The notes beneath the pieces were generated by a model, which did not search any database, had not been told where the DNA came from, and saw only the letters and a list, made by a program, of their open reading frames with translations. From Pseudomonadota bacterium (GTDB taxonomy: Bacteria > Pseudomonadota > Gammaproteobacteria > Burkholderiales > Thiobacillaceae), in contig JAKBJA010000165.1 of NCBI GenBank assembly GCA_021836225.1, positions 1 through 20,045 on the forward strand: a stretch of DNA of 20,045 bases, given 5' to 3'. The position numbers and the translations under genes were made by a program. Numbering within the stretch: the first letter of the stretch is position 1; each line of letters begins with the position of its first letter. Below are positions 7,145 through 13,163 of the stretch, piece after piece.

Positions 7145-8227
7145 TCAGTTCGTTCCCAGGTCCTGCGCCAGTCCGGCGTGGGTGATTTTTCCGGCGTGCA
7201 CGTGCAGCCCTGCCTGCAGCCCGGCATCGGCACCTAGCGCGGCCAGGCCTTCAGCGGCCAGCGCCTGCATGTAGGGAAGCGTGGCATGGGTGAGCGCCTT
7301 GGTGGAGGTACGGGCCACGGCGCCGGGCATGTTGGTGACGCAGTAATGGACGATCCCCTCGGCCACGAAGAAGGGATTGCTGTGGGTAGTGGGGCGCGAG
7401 GTCTCGGCGATGCCGCCCTGGTCGATGGCGACATCCACCAGCACAGCACCGGGCGGCATCCGTTTCAGCGAAGCGAGGCTGATCAGGCGCGGCGCATGAC
7501 GGCCTGGAATCTGCGCGGCGCCGATCACGATATCGGCGTATTCAACGCTATCGGCGATCGTGTCGGGCGAAGAGAAGCGCGTTTCCACCCGTGCGCCGAA
7601 CTGCGCTTCGGCGTGGGCGAGCTTGTCGGCCAGGCGGTCGATAAGGGTGACGCGCGCGCCCAGCCCGACCGCCGCTCGCGCGGCGCTCATCCCCACCACG
7701 CCCGCGCCGATGATGAGCACCCGCGCAGGCGGTACGCCGGGCATCCCGCTGATCAGTTTGCCGCTGCCGCCATGCGAGGTGTGCAGGCCCAGCGCGCCCA
7801 TCTGCGGCGCCAGCCGGCCGGCGATGTCGGACATCGGCTGCAGCAGCGGCAGGACACCCCCCGGTTTGCTCACGGTTTCGTAAGCGATCGCCGTCACGCC
7901 GCGTGCCATCAGTTCGCGCGCCAGTGCCGGGGCGGCGGCCAGGTGCAGGTAACAGAACAGCAGCTGCCCTTCGCGCAGCAGCCTCACTTCGTCCGGCTGC
8001 GGTTCCTTCACCTTCACGACCAGGTCGGCAGCATAGGCCTCGGCAGGGATGCCAACGATCGCTGCACCGGCAGCTCGATAGGCCTCGTCGGCGAAACCTG
8101 CTGCAGCGCCGGCGCCGGTTTCGACGCTTACGGTGTGACCTGCCTGGGTGAGAACGCGAGCGCCCTCGGGAGTGAGCGCCACCCGGTATTCGTGATTCTT
8201 GATTTCCTTGGGAATGCCGATGTGCAT
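7145..8227 (-). CDS. ald: Alanine dehydrogenase
   Basis: A 360-residue NAD-dependent alanine dehydrogenase (alanine to pyruvate, ammonia and NADH, reversible). The N-terminus MHIGIPKEIKNHEYRVALTP is the family hallmark. Visible catalytic residues are R15, K74 (VKVKEP), H95 (FCYLHLA) and D269 (VDVAIDQGG). The Rossmann motif GAGVVG is at 174-179, ending in the NAD-specifying acid D197. I chose ATG 8227 because GAGG sits 6 bases upstream; an ATG four codons earlier is possible. It follows pyrD after 83 bp with only a weak promoter-like pair (TTCTTG-17-TATGCT), so it may be read with pyrD. It could serve alanine use or NADH balance at the pyruvate node. Confidence 0.93.
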   Translation of the reverse strand: MHIGIPKEIKNHEYRVALTPEGARVLTQAGHTVSVETGAGAAAGFADEAYRAAGAAIVGIPAEAYAADLVVKVKEPQPDEVRLLREGQLLFCYLHLAAAPALARELMARGVTAIAYETVSKPGGVLPLLQPMSDIAGRLAPQMGALGLHTSHGGSGKLISGMPGVPPARVLIIGAGVVGMSAARAAVGLGARVTLIDRLADKLAHAEAQFGARVETRFSSPDTIADSVEYADIVIGAAQIPGRHAPRLISLASLKRMPPGAVLVDVAIDQGGIAETSRPTTHSNPFFVAEGIVHYCVTNMPGAVARTSTKALTHATLPYMQALAAEGLAALGADAGLQAGLHVHAGKITHAGLAQDLGTN

Positions 8228-8310
8228 GACGGGCCTCATGGGGGATGGATGCCTGCAGCATAGCCAAAGCGGTCATGCGCAAGAAGGGTGCGGCGAATTT
8301 CCGATCCGGA

Positions 8311-9321
8311 TCAGGCGAGGCGCTCGATGCATTCGCGCACCAGTTCGGGTCCGCGATAGATCAGGCCGGAATACAGCTGCACCAGCGAGGCGCCCGCGGC
8401 GATTTTTTCCTGTGCGTCGTCGCCTGAAAGTATTCCGCCGACGCCGATGATCGGCACTTCGTTCTTCAGATGATGCGCCAGCGCACGGACCACGCGGGTC
8501 GACGCCGCGCGCACCGGCGCACCTGAGAGGCCGCCGGCTTCGTCGGCATTCGGCAGGCCGGCGACGGCATCGCGCGCGATGGTGGTGTTGGTGGCGATCA
8601 CTGCGTCGATGCGATGCATCATCAAGAGCGCGGCAATCGCGGCAATCTGCGCGTCGTCGAGGTCGGGTGCGATTTTCAGCGCGATCGGCACATATTTGCC
8701 GTGCTGCTGAGCGAGTTCGGATTGCCTGAGCTTGATCGCCGAAAGCAGCGCGTCGAGCGCGTCGTCCTTCTGCAGCTCGCGCAGGTTCTGCGTGTTGGGC
8801 GAGGATATGTTCGCCGTCACGTAGCGCGCGTGCGCGTAGACCTTGTCGAGGCAGGTGAGGTAATCGTCCACGGCATGCTCGTTCGGCGTGTCCTTGTTCT
8901 TGCCGATGTTGATGCCGAGCACGCCCTTGAATCCGCTTGCTTGCACATTGCGAACCAGGTTGTCGACGCCGTGGTTGTTGAAGCCCATGCGATTGATGAT
9001 GGCCTCCGCTTTCGGCAGGCGGAACATGCGCGGCGTCGGGTTGCCCGGCTGCGGGCGCGGCGTCACCGTGCCGATTTCGATGAAGCCGAAGCCCAGCGCA
9101 GCCAGCGCGTTGATGTGCGCGCCGTCCTTGTCGAGCCCGGCCGCCAGCCCCACCGGATTGGGAAAGTCGATGCCCATCACGTGCACCAGCCTTCCAGTTG
9201 CGCGCGGCAGCAGACCCAGCAGACCGAGGCGGTGTGCGACGTCGAGGCTGGCGAGGGTGAAGCGGTGCGCGTCCTCGGGGTCGAGACTGAACAGCGCGGG
9301 GCGAAGCAGGGAATAAAGCAT
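8311..9321 (-). CDS. pyrD: Dihydroorotate dehydrogenase (quinone), class 2
   Basis: A 336-residue membrane-associated flavoprotein that oxidises dihydroorotate to orotate with quinone as acceptor (pyrimidine synthesis). The N-terminal [19 protein letters not shown] is the amphipathic quinone-tunnel helix found only in class 2 enzymes. Further signs are [30 protein letters not shown], the active-site block [12 protein letters not shown] with catalytic base S174, ATNTTIARD, and the FMN-phosphate site [11 protein letters not shown]. The length equals that of the E. coli enzyme. No clear ribosome site precedes the ATG, but the start agrees with family starts. Confidence 0.96.
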   Translation of the reverse strand: MLYSLLRPALFSLDPEDAHRFTLASLDVAHRLGLLGLLPRATGRLVHVMGIDFPNPVGLAAGLDKDGAHINALAALGFGFIEIGTVTPRPQPGNPTPRMFRLPKAEAIINRMGFNNHGVDNLVRNVQASGFKGVLGINIGKNKDTPNEHAVDDYLTCLDKVYAHARYVTANISSPNTQNLRELQKDDALDALLSAIKLRQSELAQQHGKYVPIALKIAPDLDDAQIAAIAALLMMHRIDAVIATNTTIARDAVAGLPNADEAGGLSGAPVRAASTRVVRALAHHLKNEVPIIGVGGILSGDDAQEKIAAGASLVQLYSGLIYRGPELVRECIERLA

Positions 9322-9376
9322 GGTGCGAGAACGGGGATGAATACTGCGTGCGAGTTTAACAGGGGAAAGACATCGG

Positions 9377-9392
9377 ACCGCCGTCAGGCGGT
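9377..9392. promoter_or_regulatory. Small hairpin between pyrD and dacC
   Basis: ACCGCC-GTCA-GGCGGT is a perfect 6-bp stem with a 4-base loop in the 147-bp divergent gap. It lies right before TATCAT (9392-9397), a possible plus-strand -10. It could be an operator or a leader hairpin for pyrD on the minus strand, or chance. Confidence 0.25.
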
Positions 9393-9430
9393 ATCATCCT
9401 GAATTCGCGCGCGCCGCGCGCTTCTCGGCC

Positions 9431-9472
9431 ATGAATCGGATTCTGCAATTTTTACTCAATTCCAACCTATGA
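9431..9472 (+). CDS. Possible 13-codon upstream ORF coupled to the carboxypeptidase
   Basis: ATG at 9431 opens a 13-codon frame (MNRILQFLLNSNL) whose TGA stop overlaps the carboxypeptidase ATG in the form ATGA. The carboxypeptidase start has no Shine-Dalgarno sequence, so reinitiation from this small frame is conceivable. The small frame also lacks a good ribosome site, so it may be chance. Confidence 0.25.
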   Translation: MNRILQFLLNSNL

Positions 9473-10629
9473 CTATTCCGCATTTCCTGCAACGAATCGT
9501 ATTGCTTGCCTGTGCCTTGGCGCCGCTCGCCTCAAGCGCTGACACCGTTCCCCCACCGCCGCAGTTGGCCGCCAAATCCTGGGTGCTGATGGACGCCGCC
9601 AGCGGCGCCGTGCTGGTCGACCAGCTGGGCAGCCAACGCCTGCCGCCCGCCAGCCTGACCAAGCTGATGACTTCGCATGTCGCGGCGCTGGAACTGCAGC
9701 GCGGCCGGATCAAGGAGAGCGACCTCGTCACCATCAGCGAAAAAGCCTGGCGCATGGGCGGCTCGAAAATGTTCGTCATGGTCGGCGACAAGGTCGCGGT
9801 GCACGACCTGCTGCGCGGCATCATCGTGCAATCCGGCAACGACGCCAGCATCGCGCTGGCCGAGCATCTCGCCGGCGGCGAGGAAACCTTTGCCGCGCTG
9901 ATGAACCAGGAAGCCAAGCGGCTGGGGCTTGCCGACACGAACTTCGCCAACGCCACCGGCTGGCCCGATCCCACCCACTATTCCAGCGCACTCGACATGG
10001 CCAAGCTGGCGCGCGCCATCATCGTTGAGGATCCCGCGCACTACTCGCTCTACAAGGAAAAGGAATTCGTCTGGAACAACATCAAGCAGCCGAACCGCAA
10101 CCTGCTGCTGTGGCGCGACCCCAGCGTCGACGGTCTGAAAACCGGCCACACCGAGGAAGCCGGCTACTGCCTCGTTGCCTCCAGCAAGCGCGACGGCCAG
10201 CGCCTGATTGCTGCCGTGTTCGGCACCGACAGTGAAAACGCACGGGCGACCGAGACGGCCAAGCTGCTCGCCTACGGCTTCAATTTCTTCGAGAGCAAGA
10301 CCTTCTTCAAGAAGGGCGAAACGGTGCAGAGCGTGGACGTCTTCAAAGGCGCCGCGCGCACGGTCAAGGCCGGCGTTGCGACCGACTTCGCCGCCGCACT
10401 ACCCAAGCGCACGAGCGGCGAGTATCAGACGCGCGTCGTGCTGGCGGAGGCCGATGTGGTCGCACCCGTCGCCGCCGGCGCACCACTGGGACGCGTCGAA
10501 CTGGTGAGTGCCGACGGCAAGGTCGTCATGCAGGCGCCGCTGGTCGCGCTCGACGCGGTCGAAGAGGGCGGCTTCTTCCGCCGCGTCTGGGACAGTATCC
10601 GCCTGTTCTTCAAGGGGCTGTTCGGCTGA
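9469..10629 (+). CDS. dacC: Serine D-Ala-D-Ala carboxypeptidase (PBP5/6 type)
   Basis: A 386-residue low-molecular-weight penicillin-binding protein that trims the terminal D-alanine of peptidoglycan stem peptides. A signal peptide covers residues 1-24 (cleavage near ASSA-D). The peptidase S11 active-site motifs are all present: SLTK (S62, K65), SGN (122-124) and KTG (224-226). The block RMGGSKMFVMVGDKV is typical. A beta-rich C-terminal domain (about 285-365) ends in an amphipathic tail FFRRVWDSIRLFFKGLFG, which in this family anchors the protein to the periplasmic face of the inner membrane. The symbol could equally be dacA. A strong terminator follows, so the gene is a single unit. Confidence 0.93.
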   Translation: MTIPHFLQRIVLLACALAPLASSADTVPPPPQLAAKSWVLMDAASGAVLVDQLGSQRLPPASLTKLMTSHVAALELQRGRIKESDLVTISEKAWRMGGSKMFVMVGDKVAVHDLLRGIIVQSGNDASIALAEHLAGGEETFAALMNQEAKRLGLADTNFANATGWPDPTHYSSALDMAKLARAIIVEDPAHYSLYKEKEFVWNNIKQPNRNLLLWRDPSVDGLKTGHTEEAGYCLVASSKRDGQRLIAAVFGTDSENARATETAKLLAYGFNFFESKTFFKKGETVQSVDVFKGAARTVKAGVATDFAAALPKRTSGEYQTRVVLAEADVVAPVAAGAPLGRVELVSADGKVVMQAPLVALDAVEEGGFFRRVWDSIRLFFKGLFG

Positions 10630-10652
10630 GCCCGGCCGGAGCCTTGCAGTGC

Positions 10653-10685
10653 AAAGCGGCCCCCGGAAGCGGGCCGCTTTTTTTT
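10653..10685 (+). terminator. Rho-independent terminator after dacC
   Basis: A perfect 10-bp stem AAAGCGGCCC (10653-10662) with GGGCCGCTTT (10671-10680), an 8-base loop and a run of eight T (10678-10685), 23 bp after the stop codon. A textbook intrinsic terminator on the plus strand. Confidence 0.93.
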
Positions 10686-10795
10686 GGCCGGGCGCACGCG
10701 CCGTCCAAAACCTACCGCGCCGCCACGCTTTGGATTAAATTGTCGCCAACCCGTGGAGGATAGCGGTAGACCTTGCGCGCGCTTGGATCAGGCCC

Positions 10796-12223
10796 ATGAC
10801 AAAAACACTCAAAGCCATTACCTATGCCAGCGGCGCGCTCATCGGACTGATCGTCCTTGCCGCGATCGCCCTGTCGCTTTTCCTGGATATCAACGCCTAC
10901 AAGCCTCGGCTGGAAGCGGCCGCCTCGGCTGCCGCCGGGATGGAAGTCAGCGTCAACGGGCGTCTGGGAGTCGGCTTCTTCCCCGGCTTGCGGGTCACGC
11001 TCGAAGACGTGCATATCCGCAACCGGGGGACCGAGCTCGTCACCGCAAGCAAGGCCCGGATCGGAATCGATTTCCTCGCCCTCCTCAGGCAGGACGTCAG
11101 GATCAGGAAAGTCGTGCTCGAACATCCGAGCATCACCATCGAGCGGGGCCGCGATGGCCGGTTCAACTACGAGAGAACGGACGCGGTTCGGAGCCCCTTG
11201 CCCGACCTGAAGCTGGCCAAAATATCTTTCACGGACGGCACGTTCCGCTATGTGGACAGGCAGTCCGGAAAAGGCTTCGAGGCAGTCGGGTGCAGCCTGG
11301 ACGCGAACCGCCTGCAGCTTGCAGAGCGGGATCGACCGGGCATCATGAAGCACCTTTCCCTCTCGGCGGAAATCGTCTGCGGGACGGTCCGGACCAAGGA
11401 GCACGCCGCATCCGACCTGAAAATGACGGTCGCCGGGAAGCGCGGGGTCTTCGACATCAAGCCGCTCACGATGCGGGCCTACTCAGGGAAGGGTTCGGGG
11501 AACCTGCGGGCGGACTTTACCGGCGCCGTTCCCCGCTATCACCTCAGCTATACCCTTTCGCAGTTCCACGTCGATGCGTTCCTCAAGCCCGTGTCGCCGA
11601 AAAATGTCCCGGAAGGGTCGGCGGACCTCACCGCAACCCTGTCGATGCAGGGCAAGACCGTGAAGGACATGAGGCAGACCCTGCAAGGCCAGGTCTCGCT
11701 GCGCGGCAAGAGTCTTATCCTCAAGGGCCGCGATCTCGATCAGGAGTTCGACCGCTTCGAGTCCAGCCAGACCTTCAATCTCATCGACGTGGGCGCCTTC
11801 TTCTTTGCCGGCCCCGTCGGCCTGGCGGTCACCAAGGGCTACAACTTCGCGAGCATCCTGCAGGGCTCGGAAGGCCGCAGCGTGATCCGGACGCTCGTCT
11901 CCGACTGGAACGTCGAGCGCGGCGTTGCGCTGTCGCGTGACGTGGCCATCGCGACGAACAAGAACCGGGTCGCCCTCCAGGGCCGGCTCGATTTCGTCAA
12001 CGAGCGCTTCGACGACGTGACCGTGGCCTTGATCGACGACAAGGGCTGCATCCGGGCGCAGCAAACCATCCATGGCGCCTTCAAGAAACCGGTGGTTGAA
12101 AATCCGAGCACCCTAAAGGCGCTCAGCGGGCCGGTGCTCAGGCTGCTCAAGCAGGTGGGGAGCCTCTTTCCGGGTGGCGAGTGCGAGGTGTTCTACGCGG
12201 GTTCGGTCGCGCCGCCGAAATAG
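10796..12223 (+). CDS. AsmA-family protein
   Basis: A 475-residue AsmA-like protein. AsmA-family members are inner-membrane-anchored periplasmic proteins thought to bridge lipids towards the outer membrane. One N-terminal membrane helix (about residues 10-30) is followed by the AsmA head: FPGLRVTLEDVHIRN, IGIDFLALLRQDVRIRKVVL and HPSITIERGRDGRFNYE (to about residue 126). The conserved C-terminal AsmA block includes ADLTATLSMQGKTVKDMRQTL (split around 282-302) and GQVSLRGKSLILKGRDLD. It is shorter than E. coli AsmA (about 617 residues) but complete at both ends. The ribosome site is weak (CAGG). It stands alone between a terminator and a convergent cytochrome gene; which AsmA paralogue it is cannot be told. 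Confidence 0.88.
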   Translation: MTKTLKAITYASGALIGLIVLAAIALSLFLDINAYKPRLEAAASAAAGMEVSVNGRLGVGFFPGLRVTLEDVHIRNRGTELVTASKARIGIDFLALLRQDVRIRKVVLEHPSITIERGRDGRFNYERTDAVRSPLPDLKLAKISFTDGTFRYVDRQSGKGFEAVGCSLDANRLQLAERDRPGIMKHLSLSAEIVCGTVRTKEHAASDLKMTVAGKRGVFDIKPLTMRAYSGKGSGNLRADFTGAVPRYHLSYTLSQFHVDAFLKPVSPKNVPEGSADLTATLSMQGKTVKDMRQTLQGQVSLRGKSLILKGRDLDQEFDRFESSQTFNLIDVGAFFFAGPVGLAVTKGYNFASILQGSEGRSVIRTLVSDWNVERGVALSRDVAIATNKNRVALQGRLDFVNERFDDVTVALIDDKGCIRAQQTIHGAFKKPVVENPSTLKALSGPVLRLLKQVGSLFPGGECEVFYAGSVAPPK

Positions 12224-12426
12224 GGGGCAACGGAAGCAGGCTGGCGTGACGAAATACCTGCTTGGAATGCTGGAAAAAATATGCGATCCGGGCCCTTTTG
12301 AGTCGCCCGAATTCGACCCGAAGCGGACCGTTATAGAAAGCACAGTGAACGCCGGGTGTTCGGCCTTAGCGGGCAGTTGGTTAGATCACTCAGATGCAGG
12401 GCTGGAGTTACTTTTTCGCTATCCCG

Positions 12427-12849
12427 CTACTTCTTTTCTTGCAGGCGGTACAAGTAGTCTATGAGTGCAAGAATCTTGGTTTGAGCGACGGTGGTACGCA
12501 GGTCGTAGTATCCATCAAGGTCTGGCACATTTGCGCGGTAGTCCCTGCCCCAGACAGGCATCGCACGTGGACCATGGGCTTCAACATCTTGCCGTCCGTC
12601 GATGATTTCGTAGGCTCGCTGGGAGGGAAAGACACCGCCATTTTTCTTCGCCATCGTGGTCAGGTCCGTCGGCTTAGTCGCGAACATCCGTGATAGTGGA
12701 CCATCACCTCTCCCGCTCTGCCCGTGACAACTCGCACACTTTGACTCGAACTCTTCCTTTCCAAAGTCAGGTTTATTTTGAGCCTGCGCGACAGTTGGCA
12801 CGCATGACAACCCCACAACAATTGCGATAGCAGCGATCGGAACTCTCAT
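12427..12849 (-). CDS. Periplasmic monohaem cytochrome c
   Basis: A 140-residue class I cytochrome c, probably a soluble periplasmic electron carrier. I chose ATG 12849 because AGGGGAAAG lies 4-5 bases upstream and the result begins with a clean signal peptide (residues 1-23, MRVPIAAIAIVVGLSCVPTV then AQA); an ATG seven codons earlier would spoil it. Haem attachment is CASCH (C38, C41, H42) followed by GQSGRGDGPLS; the likely axial methionine is M97 in RAMPVWG. It stands alone and converges on the AsmA gene. Electron partners (a cbb3 oxidase, for example) are inference only. Its codon use is less GC-biased than that of neighbouring genes. Confidence 0.9.
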   Translation of the reverse strand: MRVPIAAIAIVVGLSCVPTVAQAQNKPDFGKEEFESKCASCHGQSGRGDGPLSRMFATKPTDLTTMAKKNGGVFPSQRAYEIIDGRQDVEAHGPRAMPVWGRDYRANVPDLDGYYDLRTTVAQTKILALIDYLYRLQEKK

Positions 12850-12882
12850 AGCTTTCCCCTGTAAAGACACGCACTCTTAAAA

Positions 12883-12911
12883 AATATAGACCGTTTAGGA
12901 AATAATATTGC
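12883..12911 (-). promoter_or_regulatory. Possible promoter of the cytochrome c gene
   Basis: A TATATT -10-like hexamer (12883-12888) in an AT-rich patch lies 34 bp before the ATG. The -35 is poor (GCAATA at 12906-12911, 17-base spacing). Weak prediction by eye. Confidence 0.3.
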
Positions 12912-13114
12912 CTCGCTTTGCCTGGAGCACAGAGAAGCACAAGGGCACTTGGGCAGTAACGCTGGCGCCGCCAGCTGGGTGCTCCCGGATTTCGTGCCAA
13001 GGCCTGCTTGGCCGATGAGCGGACGGTCGCGGGAGCCATCATGACCGTCTGAAACTGGCCGTAGCAGGACGCGTTGGCACTCTAACAGTCACTTCGCCAT
13101 GTATTTACGCCAGA
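12912..13114. other. Non-coding stretch upstream of the cytochrome c gene
   Basis: Part of a 314-bp gap (12850-13163) between genes. I see no convincing gene, tRNA or known repeat here. A small perfect dyad GCTGGC-GCC-GCCAGC is at 12961-12975. An open frame on the minus strand (12773-13042) has no family look and runs out of phase through the cytochrome gene; it reads like eroded sequence. Confidence 0.4.
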
Positions 13115-13148
13115 AACGACAAGGGCCGCAGATGCGGCCCTTGTCGTT
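13115..13148 (-). terminator. Terminator-like hairpin after the pdh operon
   Basis: A perfect 15-bp stem AACGACAAGGGCCGC (13115-13129) with its complement (13134-13148) and a 4-base loop AGAT, 15 bp past the E2-E3 stop codon. On the minus strand only a short U-run follows (TTTCT). The very stable stem and its place make it the likely operon end, possibly also protecting the 3' end of the mRNA. Confidence 0.75.
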
Positions 13149-13163
13149 GGTGCTTGAGAAGAC

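Noticed and set aside
12340..12410. Possible tRNA-like sequence in the AsmA-cytochrome gap
   Set aside because: No cloverleaf can be drawn and the T-loop consensus is missing.
12174..12464. Small plus-strand frame between the AsmA gene and the cytochrome c gene
   Set aside because: No family resemblance; it begins inside the AsmA gene in another phase and ends antisense to the cytochrome. A GTG start near 12246 is possible but unsupported.
12773..13042. Minus-strand 89-codon frame upstream of the cytochrome c gene
   Set aside because: It overlaps the cytochrome signal-peptide region out of phase and has no recognisable motif.
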